Shown here: positions 8,136-16,476 of the stretch, piece by piece
Layout of the letters: each line of letters opens with the position of its first letter
Position numbering within the stretch: position 1 is the stretch's first letter
Assembly (NCBI GenBank): GCA_016707585.1
Contig: JADJHL010000011.1
Span: 62,001 to 126,000 of the forward strand
Origin: Ignavibacteriales bacterium
Lineage (GTDB): Bacteria > Bacteroidota > Ignavibacteria > Ignavibacteriales > Ignavibacteriaceae
Direction of reading: 5' to 3'
Length of the DNA stretch: 64,000 nucleotides
Position numbers and translations under genes: made by a program
Notes under the pieces: generated by a model
Seen by the model: only the letters and a program-made list of their open reading frames with translations
Database searches by the model: none
What the model was told of the DNA's origin: nothing

Positions 8136-8786
8136 TTGGAATTTATACAGTACCTAGTAGATCTATTTCTACATCTTGATAAACATTTACACGAAATCAT
8201 TTTACAGTATGGCACGCTTACTTATGTTATTCTATTCGGAGTAATTTTTGCAGAAACAGGATTAGTCTTTACTCCGTTTCTACCGGGAGATTCATTACTT
8301 TTTGCTGCAGGTACTTTTGCCGCAATTGGATCACTTAATGTTCATTTACTGTTTTTACTTCTTACAATTGCTGCAATTTTAGGAGATACGGTTAATTACT
8401 GGATCGGAAATTATTTTGGTCCCAAGGTGTTTGAAAAGAAAATTCGTTTTTTGAAAAAAGAACATTTAGAAAAAACACACCAGTTTTATGAAAAACATGG
8501 CGGCAAAACAATTATCATTGCACGTTTCATTCCCATCATAAGAACTTTTGCTCCTTTTGTTGCTGGAGTTGGTGCAATGACGTACTCAAAATTTATTTTG
8601 TTTAACATTGTCGGCGGAGTTCTTTGGTGTGCATTATTTGTTTACGGCGGATATTTTTTTGGCAACTTACCAGTTGTAAAAAATAATTTTTCTATTGTAA
8701 TAGTTGTGATAATTTTTATTTCAATTCTTCCAGGAATAATTGAATTTGCACGGCACAAGTTATCAAAACAAAAAAACACAGCTTAA
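8136..8786 (+). CDS. DedA/SNARE-associated family membrane protein
   Basis: 216 residues. DedA-family proteins are inner-membrane transporters implicated in undecaprenyl-phosphate or phospholipid flipping and proton-dependent envelope homeostasis. The conserved FxPGDSLLFAAG motif (about residues 46-57) and the ARFIPIIRTFAPFVAG re-entrant motif (about residues 128-143) are both present, with four to five hydrophobic helices and a basic C-terminus. The start is TTG with AGGA five bases upstream; no in-frame ATG gives a full N-terminus. It probably forms an operon with the thioredoxin gene 27 bases downstream. Confidence 0.88.
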   Translation: MEFIQYLVDLFLHLDKHLHEIILQYGTLTYVILFGVIFAETGLVFTPFLPGDSLLFAAGTFAAIGSLNVHLLFLLLTIAAILGDTVNYWIGNYFGPKVFEKKIRFLKKEHLEKTHQFYEKHGGKTIIIARFIPIIRTFAPFVAGVGAMTYSKFILFNIVGGVLWCALFVYGGYFFGNLPVVKNNFSIVIVVIIFISILPGIIEFARHKLSKQKNTA

Positions 8787-8813
8787 AAATTTTAAATTGA
8801 TTTAGGATAAGAT

Positions 8814-9275
8814 ATGAAAGCAAAGCTTTTTCTTTTTATGATGTTACTTTCAACCCTGTCTTTGTTCGCGCAAACAGAAAAACTGTTTGATCCAACAGAA
8901 GATCCGTTTGAAGATTTGAAAGTAACCGTAGATGAAGCTACCAAATTAAATAAAAGAATTATTCTGGATGTTGGTGGCGATTGGTGTGTTTGGTGTCATC
9001 GTATTGATGCATTTATGCACAGTACTGAAGAAATAGAATCCTTGCTTGATGAACATTTTATAATACTTAAAATCAACTTTAGCAAAGAAAACAAAAATGA
9101 AAAATTTTTATCGCAATATCCTGCAATTGAAGGATATCCTCATTTTTTTGTTCTGGAAAAAGACGGAAGTTTGCTGCGTTCACAAAACACAGGCGAACTT
9201 GAAAAAGATAAGGATTATGATAAAGACAAGTTTGTTGCATTTTTAGAAAAGTGGAAACCCGGAAAAAATAATTAA
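8814..9275 (+). CDS. Exported thioredoxin-family protein with WCVWC site
   Basis: 153 residues with a cleavable signal ending LSLFAQ. The thioredoxin-like domain has VGGDWCVWCHRID (about residues 56-68) as the redox CxxC and AIEGYPHFFVL as the cis-Pro loop. It matches the Thioredoxin_7 type, acting as a periplasmic thiol-disulfide protein. The loop between CxxC and cis-Pro is short, and the C-terminus is Lys/Asp-rich. It lies immediately after the DedA-like gene. Compare the lipoprotein relative at 1457-1903, with the same Trp-Cys-x-Trp-Cys signature. Confidence 0.8.
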   Translation: MKAKLFLFMMLLSTLSLFAQTEKLFDPTEDPFEDLKVTVDEATKLNKRIILDVGGDWCVWCHRIDAFMHSTEEIESLLDEHFIILKINFSKENKNEKFLSQYPAIEGYPHFFVLEKDGSLLRSQNTGELEKDKDYDKDKFVAFLEKWKPGKNN

Positions 9276-9463
9276 TTGTTGAATCGATGTTAAAACGAAT
9301 TATAAGCATACTGGCGCTACATCAACAAATCTTATTAAATTAAAGAGTGTAATTATAACGAGTTTGAAAAATTTACGGTTTACTTTTTTAAAGTAGCAGA
9401 ACAAAAAATTGAATAGAGTTTATATGTCAGAATATAGTTTTGAAATTTATTGAGGGACTTTTA

Positions 9464-10066
9464 ATGAAACAGCTTATCTCACTGCTTGTGGTTTTATTTT
9501 TTCAATCAAATTATTCTCAACCCAAAAACGATTTTATTTTAACCCCATGTTCTGGTAACAGCATTTTAAATTCGGGCACATCAGAAAATGAACTGGTAAA
9601 AATTGTTGGAAAGAAAAATGTTGAACGGGTTGAGCGATGGTATGCAGAGGGAACCGAAAGAGTTATTGGCAGTGTTTTTTTTAAAGACACACCACAATCT
9701 TTTTTTATAAAATGGAAAGACACTGTTAATTTTAAAAATCCTGAGTGGATTGAAATTCATGGCGACCAGGCGCTATGGGAACTTGATAACGGAATTAAGG
9801 TTGGAACCGAGCTTAAAGAATTAGTTAAACTAAACGGTAAACACTTTACCTTTTCCGGGTTTGATTGGGACTACGGTGGGTATGCAGTTTTTGAAAAAGG
9901 AAATCTTGAATCTGACTGTTATTCAATTCAGCTTTATTATGATTATGAAGATTTATTTGAAAACGAATGGAACCAAATTGTTGGGGATAAAATTGTATCA
10001 ACAAAAAATTCTATCCTTAATAAAATTAGAGTTTATGTTGATTTGATTACGATTTATTTCAAATAA
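9464..10066 (+). CDS. Exported protein of unknown function
   Basis: 200 residues from the ATG at 9464, which is preceded by GAGGGA; an in-frame start at 9440 lacks such a site. A signal peptide (MKQLISLLVVLFFQSNYSQ) leads to a soluble domain with TPCSGNSILNSGTSENELVKIVG near the N-terminus and FSGFDWDYGGY in the middle. The pattern of a catalytic-looking NELVKIVGKKNV helix and a later KVGTELKELVKLNGK helix suggests two related halves of a periplasmic binding-like domain, but I recognise no family. It ends in an intrinsic terminator. Confidence 0.62.
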   Translation: MKQLISLLVVLFFQSNYSQPKNDFILTPCSGNSILNSGTSENELVKIVGKKNVERVERWYAEGTERVIGSVFFKDTPQSFFIKWKDTVNFKNPEWIEIHGDQALWELDNGIKVGTELKELVKLNGKHFTFSGFDWDYGGYAVFEKGNLESDCYSIQLYYDYEDLFENEWNQIVGDKIVSTKNSILNKIRVYVDLITIYFK

Positions 10067-10098
10067 AAAAAGCACGAAAAAAAATTCTCGTGCTTTTA
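10067..10098. terminator. Intrinsic terminator
   Basis: AAAAGCACGA and TCGTGCTTTT form an A-rich/T-rich flanked stem with a 10-base loop, directly overlapping the stop of the gene at 9464-10066. It can act in both directions, also for the M16 gene ending at 10132. Confidence 0.85.
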
Positions 10099-10131
10099 AT
10101 TATATATGTACATTGTTAATTGTACATTAAC

Positions 10132-11556
10132 CTAAAATCCATCCTCAGAAATATTCTTCTCAATTACTTTTCCATATTTCTTAGCAATGTTTCTTATCTC
10201 ATCGCCTTTACCAACTAACACGTATTGCAAATTATCTTTTGGAAAATATTTTTTGATAATCTCGTTCGCGCTTTCAACGGTCATTCCATCAACAGTTTTT
10301 TCAAAATCGTTTATGTATGAATCTTCTAATCCATAAATATATTTTTGAGTTAAAAATCCCGCCAACGAACCAGCGGTTTCATACTCCGGAGGAAACTGTC
10401 CTTTAACATAATTCTTTGCTGATTTTAAAGTTGCTTCATCAATTCCTTTTTCAAAAAGTCTGTTGTAAGTTTTTATTGCTAAATCAATTGCTGGCTCTGT
10501 GTTTTTTGTTGCAGTAAATGTGCTGATATAAAAGGTTCCAGCAGTTTTGTATGATGCAAATCTGCTTCTAGCACCGTAAGTATAACCAGCATTAACACGA
10601 AGCTCATCATTTAGCCAGCTTGTAAATCTTCCACCAAGAATTGTATTGATAACATCAATCTGGATTTGTTCTTGATTACTCATTGGCACACCAAATCCAC
10701 CAATCATAAATGTGGTTTCTGTTGCATTATCTTTATTGATAAGGTAAACAGCAGGCTCTTTTAAATTTTTGTTCGTAAATCTTAAATCATTTATAAGTCT
10801 TGGAGTTGTAACTTTCCAGGATCCAAGTTCATTTGTAAGTTCAGATTTCATTTTGTCAGAATCAAAATCACCAACGACAGCAATAGCACAGTTTTCTGAT
10901 CGCACATTATCTAAATAAAAAGAGGAAATTGCTTTTCGATCAACCGCCTCAATCGTTTTTTTAATTCCATCAACGGGATTTCCGTAAGGAGAATCCGTAA
11001 ACAAAAAATTATTGTAGTAAGCGCCAATTACTTGTCTTGGGCTTTCCTTTGCCTGATCTAATTCTGCAACCCATCTTTGTTTTCTTTTAATTATTTCTTC
11101 TTCAGGAAAAGTTGGATTTGTAATTATATCTTTTATAACAGGCAAAAGTTTATCTAAGTCGTTTTTCATAAATTCAGTGTATAACCCGGAATAATCTAAT
11201 CTTGCGTAAGTATTTAAACTGCTGCCATAGAAATTAAAGATAGAATCTATTTGATCTTTGCTGTAATTCTTTGTCCCGAATTTTAATGCTTCGGCTGTAA
11301 AAGAAGATAAACCCTTGGTTTCACCATCTTTAATTGCACCAGCATCGAATAAAACAGAAAAAGAAATTATAGGAACATCTTTCTTTTCCATAAGATAAAT
11401 TGTTAATCCATTATCAAGGGTTACAATTTCATACCTCGGAAGTTTGAACTGTGCATTACTATTAGATGACAGAAATAAAAATGAGAAAACAGCGGCGACT
11501 AAAAAATGCTGAAACGAGTTCAGCATGACACTGGCGTAAGTTAAAAATTTTTTCAT
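10132..11556 (-). CDS. M16-family peptidase homologue lacking the zinc motif (inactive partner subunit)
   Basis: 474 residues, exported. M16B proteases often work as heterodimers of a zinc-binding and a non-catalytic subunit, and this looks like the latter. At the position of HxxEH the sequence is GLSSFTAEALKFG (about residues 82-94), with no zinc ligands. The rest keeps the M16 fold, including the RWVAELDQAKESPRQVIGAYY segment and the C-terminal inactive domain. Its ATG overlaps the stop of the catalytic gene by four bases (ATGA), indicating translational coupling. The signal peptide carries an odd MLNSFQH segment, encoded by a REP-like palindrome. Confidence 0.88.
   Translation of the reverse strand: MKKFLTYASVMLNSFQHFLVAAVFSFLFLSSNSNAQFKLPRYEIVTLDNGLTIYLMEKKDVPIISFSVLFDAGAIKDGETKGLSSFTAEALKFGTKNYSKDQIDSIFNFYGSSLNTYARLDYSGLYTEFMKNDLDKLLPVIKDIITNPTFPEEEIIKRKQRWVAELDQAKESPRQVIGAYYNNFLFTDSPYGNPVDGIKKTIEAVDRKAISSFYLDNVRSENCAIAVVGDFDSDKMKSELTNELGSWKVTTPRLINDLRFTNKNLKEPAVYLINKDNATETTFMIGGFGVPMSNQEQIQIDVINTILGGRFTSWLNDELRVNAGYTYGARSRFASYKTAGTFYISTFTATKNTEPAIDLAIKTYNRLFEKGIDEATLKSAKNYVKGQFPPEYETAGSLAGFLTQKYIYGLEDSYINDFEKTVDGMTVESANEIIKKYFPKDNLQYVLVGKGDEIRNIAKKYGKVIEKNISEDGF
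11506..11526. repeat. REP-like palindrome inside the signal-peptide coding region
   Basis: ATGCTGAA-N5-TTCAGCAT is a perfect 8-bp inverted repeat, followed by GACAC. Words of the form GTCATGCTGAA...TTCAGCAT are a known dispersed REP-type repeat of many bacterial genomes. Here it is read in frame as MLNSFQH within the signal peptide of the M16 subunit. Confidence 0.55.
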
Positions 11557-12860
11557 TGTGCTTCCTCCGTATTCAAAACTCCCACAGTTCTATTTTGTTT
11601 AGTGAAATATTTAACTGCAACATTTTTAATGTCCTCTGCGGTTACTTTTTTATAATCATCCGGAGCAGAAAACATTTTCTTGTAATCACCAAAAAACAAC
11701 TCATAAGTTCCGATTGTATTGGACATTCCATTTATTGTCTCTGTCGTTTTGTAAAAGTTCATCAGTTTTTGATTTTTTACTTTTTGCAATTCACTTTCGC
11801 TTATACCATCCTTAATAATTTTATCTACTTCATCCAGAATCGCTTTTTCTAATTGTGCAGCAGTTATTCCATCGTTACAAATTCCATAAAAGAAAAACAA
11901 TGTTGGATCAAAAGCATCCATATACATGCTTCCAACTTCCAAAGCAAGTTGTTGATTATCAACAATAGAATTATAAAGTCTTGAGGATTCACCTTCAGAT
12001 AAAATTGAGTTTAACAAATCAAGCGAATAATAATCTTCACTTCCATTTTGAGGAACATGATAAGTCATCATGATATATGGAGTAGGAACTTCGCGCTTTA
12101 CAAAAAGTCTTTTCTCGCCAGTTTGTTCTGGTTCCACTGTGTGTAAGCTTCTTGGTTTTGGTCCTGCAGGAATCGGTTCAAAATATTTTTCAGCAAGTTT
12201 TTTAACTTCATTCAATTTTACATCACCGCTAATTACAACAATACAATTGTTTGGTGCATAGTAAGTATGAAAATAATTTTCTAAATCTTCCTTTGTCCAG
12301 CTTTTAATATCAGATTCCCAGCCAATTACAGGCCATTGATATGAATGAGCAATAAAAGCTGTTGCTTGTGTTTCCTGCCAGAGTTGTTCTAAAGGATTGT
12401 TTTCTAATCCAGTGCTTCTTTCAGAAAGAATAACGCCTCGTTCGCTTTCAATCATTTTGGGATCGAAGTTAAGATTTGCAATTCTATCCGCTTCAAGATC
12501 AAACATTACTTCGATTGAGCTTGATGGAAACCAATCAGTATAAGCAGTAATGTTTTCAGAAGTGTATGCGTTGTTTGATCCGCCATTTGCTTCCATAACG
12601 CGATCAAATTGTTTTGGGCCATATTTCTTTGCACCGTTGAACATCATATGTTCAAAGAAGTGTGAGATTCCGGTTATGCCAACGTACTCGTTGCGAGACC
12701 CAACTTTGTAGAAAAAGTACATGTTTGCATTAGGAATTGAACTGTCTTCAAGAACAAAAATTTTCATTCCGTTCTTTAAGGTAAAAGATTTGACATCATC
12801 TGCCTTTACTTGAGCGAACATCGTAACCGCAGAGATAAAAAATATTAAAATGTATTTCAT
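11553..12860 (-). CDS. M16-family zinc metallopeptidase (catalytic subunit)
   Basis: 435 residues with a signal peptide ending TMFAQ, so it acts in the periplasm. The inverted zinc motif HFFEH is at residues 67-71 (GISHFFEHMMFNG), and the third ligand Glu lies in the IESERGVILSER helix about 76 residues on. The RLYNSIVDNQQLALEVGS segment and the C-terminal domain are typical of M16B (insulinase-like) enzymes, which degrade small unfolded peptides. Its 3' end overlaps the start of the zinc-less partner gene; together they probably form an alpha/beta heterodimer. Confidence 0.92.
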   Translation of the reverse strand: MKYILIFFISAVTMFAQVKADDVKSFTLKNGMKIFVLEDSSIPNANMYFFYKVGSRNEYVGITGISHFFEHMMFNGAKKYGPKQFDRVMEANGGSNNAYTSENITAYTDWFPSSSIEVMFDLEADRIANLNFDPKMIESERGVILSERSTGLENNPLEQLWQETQATAFIAHSYQWPVIGWESDIKSWTKEDLENYFHTYYAPNNCIVVISGDVKLNEVKKLAEKYFEPIPAGPKPRSLHTVEPEQTGEKRLFVKREVPTPYIMMTYHVPQNGSEDYYSLDLLNSILSEGESSRLYNSIVDNQQLALEVGSMYMDAFDPTLFFFYGICNDGITAAQLEKAILDEVDKIIKDGISESELQKVKNQKLMNFYKTTETINGMSNTIGTYELFFGDYKKMFSAPDDYKKVTAEDIKNVAVKYFTKQNRTVGVLNTEEAQ

Positions 12861-12957
12861 AAGTAATCCGAAAAGTTATTTAAATAGTTATGCTAAAATA
12901 CGAATTGTATTATGCGGATAAAGTGCTTTTTGATGAGTGGTTAAAAATATCACAAAC

Positions 12958-12985
12958 AAAAAGCCCGCCGATGAAGCGGGCTTTT
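12958..12985 (-). terminator. Intrinsic terminator of the Asp-box protein gene
   Basis: AAAAGCCCGC and GCGGGCTTTT form a strong GC-rich 10-bp stem, with T-runs on both sides, 15 bases after the stop of the gene at 13000-15114. Confidence 0.9.
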
Positions 12986-12999
12986 AGATTTGAAAATTC

Positions 13000-15114
13000 T
13001 TATTTCAACAAGATCATTTTTTTGGTTTCAATAAATGATCCCGCATTTAACTTATAAAGATATACACCACTAGAAAGTTTGGCAGCATTAAAGTTTACTT
13101 CATAACTTCCAGCAGGTTTAAATTCATTAACAAGAGTGGCAACTTCATTTCCTAAAACATCATAAACTTTTAATTGTACAAATTGTTTATTGCTTATTGC
13201 ATACTGAATTTTTGTGCTTGGGTTAAAGGGGTTTGGATAGTTTTGTTCAAGACTAAAGTTATTTACAACTCCACTTTCATTTTCATCAACAGAGGTTACT
13301 GCGTTGGTTGTTCTATAAACTCCCATATTTTCTGCTGATGCAAATAAAACATCACCACTACCAAATGCAAGATCAGTGATTCTGCAATTAAACATTCCAG
13401 AAGTAAAAGGAACCCATGTTTGTCCAAGATCATTAGATCTTGCTGTGGAATTATATCCGCCAGCAAAGATACTTCCATCACTATGAATAGCCAGTGAAAG
13501 TGCCCCATCGGTTAAACCAGAAACATCTTTTGTCCAGGAATCTCCTGCGTCTGTAGAGCGATAAACTCCGTTATTTGTTCCAACAAAAATATTTCCATTC
13601 GGATGTTCTGTTATAGAAAAGCAATATCCATCTATTCCTATACCAACATAAACCCAATCATCTCCATCATCTGTTGATCTATAAATTTCCTCATCAAACA
13701 GATAATATAAAGCTCCAGTAGAGCTAACAAAAAGATCATAAGGGTATCCAGCAACACTTGTGTCTGTTATCTCAATCCAATTGGCTGCAGATCTATAGGC
13801 TACATAAAATTTTCCATCTGAACTTGCTGCAAAAAAGGCACTATCACTTACTGCTAACTCTTGTATATTTTGATTTGTTAGTCCAGTAGAAAATGAAGTC
13901 CAGGTTATTAAATCAGTAGAAATTTTTATTCCATTATAAACATTATACACAATCACTCCTCCCGAGGGAATAAGCTCTGCAGTTTTTATGAAAGTATCTT
14001 CTTCATTATTAACAATTGTAATTTTATTCCAGGTATTTCCGTTATCGGTTGATGAATAAAATCCTTTACCCTGAATTGCTGCATAAAGAATACCCGAAGC
14101 ATCAGAAAAAAACGAATTATTTAAAGTTGATGTAAGACCACTTGTGTAGTTAATCCAATTTGCTCCAGCGTCTGAAGATTTAATTATTCCGGAATTAGTT
14201 GTAGTAGCCCAAATATTGTCATTGTTATCTACATAGGCAGTTTGAAATCCAAAACCATTAAACATTGTAGTTATGTTAGTCCAATTTGTTCCGCCGTTTG
14301 TTGATTTATATAATTGTTGAATAACAGTTACATAAAGATCTCCACTAGAAGTAAAATCAATATCTGAAGTATAAGGCAGAGACAAATCCCCTTCTATTGA
14401 AACCCAAGAGTTTCCGTTATCAGTAGATTTAAAAGGTCCGTTGCCTGCGGTGGAAATAAAAATCTCACCCGAAGAATTTGAATTAAAACTTGTTACATAA
14501 TAAGTAGAATCTAATCCAGTGTTAGATTGAGTCCAGTTAACACCAAAATCTGTGGACTTATAAATTCCTCGGTATAAATCAGAGACCAAAAGAATGTTGT
14601 TTGATGTAAACTCAATCCTTCTAACATACATAGAGGAAGGTAACCCATTACTATATAAAGTCCAGCTATTACCGCCATTAGTAGATTTGTAAACTCCTGA
14701 ATAAGCATTTGGCACATAAATATTTCCGGAGAGATCAAAGGCAATCTCCTCAGCATATCCATTTGTAGGATAACTACTATCAACCTTATTCCAGGTGATT
14801 CCCTGGTCAGTAGATTTATAAATTGATTGCAGCGTTCCGGCATAAACATCACCAGCCGCGCTAATCTTTAAAACAAAAACGCCAATGTTATCAATTTCGT
14901 TTGAAATTGAGTACCAGTTTTCTCCGCCATCTGTTGATCTAAATAGTCCGCCGCCAACATGACCTGCAAGAAAAATATTGTCTGTAACTTTTACAATTGT
15001 GTTTGTTTTTCCTCCATCAATACCAGAGGGCTCCCAGAGATTTTGAGCAATACTAAAATCACAAACAGAAAAAAAGAAAACAAATGCTGTTAAAAATGAA
15101 TAAATGTACTTCAT
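13000..15114 (-). CDS. T9SS-secreted Asp-box (BNR/sialidase-like) beta-propeller protein
   Basis: 704 residues: signal peptide (CDFSIAQ), then about a dozen Asp-box motifs of the SxDxGxxW type (SxDGGENWYS, STDQGITWNK, STNGGNSWTL, STDNGNSWVS, SSDAGANWIN, STDDGDDWVY and others) spaced 40-50 residues apart. This predicts one or two beta-propellers like those of BNR/VPS10 glycan-associated proteins. No sialidase Arg triad is obvious, so catalysis is doubtful. The last 80 residues are a type A sorting domain (SLEQNYPNPFNPSTKIQY to the end), which directs export through the type IX system and surface attachment. Confidence 0.85.
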   Translation of the reverse strand: MKYIYSFLTAFVFFFSVCDFSIAQNLWEPSGIDGGKTNTIVKVTDNIFLAGHVGGGLFRSTDGGENWYSISNEIDNIGVFVLKISAAGDVYAGTLQSIYKSTDQGITWNKVDSSYPTNGYAEEIAFDLSGNIYVPNAYSGVYKSTNGGNSWTLYSNGLPSSMYVRRIEFTSNNILLVSDLYRGIYKSTDFGVNWTQSNTGLDSTYYVTSFNSNSSGEIFISTAGNGPFKSTDNGNSWVSIEGDLSLPYTSDIDFTSSGDLYVTVIQQLYKSTNGGTNWTNITTMFNGFGFQTAYVDNNDNIWATTTNSGIIKSSDAGANWINYTSGLTSTLNNSFFSDASGILYAAIQGKGFYSSTDNGNTWNKITIVNNEEDTFIKTAELIPSGGVIVYNVYNGIKISTDLITWTSFSTGLTNQNIQELAVSDSAFFAASSDGKFYVAYRSAANWIEITDTSVAGYPYDLFVSSTGALYYLFDEEIYRSTDDGDDWVYVGIGIDGYCFSITEHPNGNIFVGTNNGVYRSTDAGDSWTKDVSGLTDGALSLAIHSDGSIFAGGYNSTARSNDLGQTWVPFTSGMFNCRITDLAFGSGDVLFASAENMGVYRTTNAVTSVDENESGVVNNFSLEQNYPNPFNPSTKIQYAISNKQFVQLKVYDVLGNEVATLVNEFKPAGSYEVNFNAAKLSSGVYLYKLNAGSFIETKKMILLK

Positions 15115-15271
15115 CTTTGCCTCCTGAAGTTTTATAAATTATTAAGTGAAAAAAATATATGCGAAGTTGTGACAATTAATATAAGTACATTATTTAGTTT
15201 TTTAAACTAATGGCAGGATTAATTATTAAAATTGTTATTATTGAAGAAAAATGAAGATTTAAAAATAGTTC

Positions 15272-15307
15272 CACCTTCGGGGCAACTGGTAATTACCCCC
15301 GAAGGTG
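15272..15307. terminator. Hairpin downstream of the SpoIIAA-like gene
   Basis: CACCTTCGGGG and CCCCGAAGGTG form a perfect 11-bp stem with a 14-base loop. On the plus side it is followed by AAGGTTTTTTGG, on the minus side by a weaker T-tract. It sits 20 bases after the stop of the gene at 15327-15722. Confidence 0.7.
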
Positions 15308-15326
15308 AAGGTTTTTTGGTTGTTGT

Positions 15327-15722
15327 TTATTGTTTTTCCAACCAACTCATTGCCATTTGTGGGTCAGTAAATGTTTTAACATTTAATCCCAAGGCAGTAT
15401 AGCTTGCAATTATTTCTTTCATAGACATTTGTCCAACAACTTTTTCTGGTAGAACAATTGCCCAATGTTTCCATCCGGCTTTAAAAACCCTTGGTTCCCA
15501 ATTTTGTTTTGCCCAGGCAAGGTCTTCGCTTTTTACTGCCGAATTTCCCCGATCATCAGACAACCATTTTGTGCAGTGATTTTTTCCAAAAGCATCTGCC
15601 GCCGAAATCATTGCGCTTCTAAATGCATCACCAAAAATAAATTTATGAAATTGATGATGTACAATTTTTTTATCTGGATGAACTGTAATTGTTACAAATT
15701 CATTATCTAACACTTTTTGCAT
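15327..15722 (-). CDS. SpoIIAA/STAS-like domain protein
   Basis: 131 residues without a signal peptide. It begins MQKVLDNEFVTITVHPDKKIVHHQFHKF and continues with alternating strands and helices, including GDAFRSAMISAADAFGKNHCTKWLSDDRGNSAVKSEDLAW, the layout of SpoIIAA-like (STAS-fold) proteins that measure or set a small regulatory state. The C-terminal TFTDPQMAMSWLEK helix is typical of that group. GGGAG lies nine bases before the ATG. The partner is unknown. Assignment rests on pattern only, with moderate confidence. Confidence 0.55.
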   Translation of the reverse strand: MQKVLDNEFVTITVHPDKKIVHHQFHKFIFGDAFRSAMISAADAFGKNHCTKWLSDDRGNSAVKSEDLAWAKQNWEPRVFKAGWKHWAIVLPEKVVGQMSMKEIIASYTALGLNVKTFTDPQMAMSWLEKQ

Positions 15723-15819
15723 TTTCTTTAACTCCCGAATTATAGAAATATTCTTATGGATTATTATCGGAAGAAAAAGAAAAATTTTAAGTGCTCAAAA
15801 TACTTTTAACTAAACGCCA

Positions 15820-16344
15820 TTATTGTTTTTGCAATTCTGCAGCAATTTCAATCTTAACTTCTTCGCCAACTACAATTCCACCCACTTCGGTTAAGGTATT
15901 CCATTGCAAACCAAAATCAAAACGATTTAGCTTACCAGCAATTTCAAATCCCGCAACATCAACTCCGCCAAAACCTTTTGTTGTTCCGTTGTAAGTAACG
16001 TTTAAAGAAATTTCTTTTAATGTGCCGCGAATTGTTATATTGCCAACAACAACGTATTCATCATCAGATTTTTTTGTTATTGATTTTGAAACAAAGGTAA
16101 GCTTTGGATGATTTGCTGCATCAAAAAAATCAGGTGATTTTAAATGCCCATCTCTTTGTTCATTTTTTGTATTGATACTGTTTACATCAGCTTCAAACTG
16201 GATTTTTGCATCTGAAAAGTCTGGTTTATCAGATTCAACAGTTCCATTAAACGATGTAAACTGACCGGTAACTGATGAAACAACTAAGTGTTTAACTTTA
16301 AACTTAATTTCAGAATGTGCTTGATCAACACTCCAGATTGCCAT
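15820..16344 (-). CDS. YceI-family lipid-binding protein
   Basis: 174 residues. YceI proteins are lipocalin-like beta-barrels that bind polyisoprenoids or amide lipids. WSVDQAHSEIKFKVKHLVVSSVTGQF at residues 3-28 is the family hallmark, followed by IQFEADVNSINTKNEQRDGHLKSPDFFDAANHP and a final GEEVKIEIAAEL strand. AAGGAG stands eight bases before the ATG at 16344, so the longer frame to 16386 is rejected. No signal peptide is present, making this a cytosolic member. It stands alone. Confidence 0.92.
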   Translation of the reverse strand: MAIWSVDQAHSEIKFKVKHLVVSSVTGQFTSFNGTVESDKPDFSDAKIQFEADVNSINTKNEQRDGHLKSPDFFDAANHPKLTFVSKSITKKSDDEYVVVGNITIRGTLKEISLNVTYNGTTKGFGGVDVAGFEIAGKLNRFDFGLQWNTLTEVGGIVVGEEVKIEIAAELQKQ

Positions 16345-16476
16345 AATAATTTTCTCCTTTAGTAATTTGTTTTTAATGTTAACCAAAGATATGTGTTATA
16401 ACACGCTTGTGTCAAGGGAAAAGTAATAAAAAGAACTAACAGTTTGATTTTATGTGATTATTATCAAGAAATGTTT

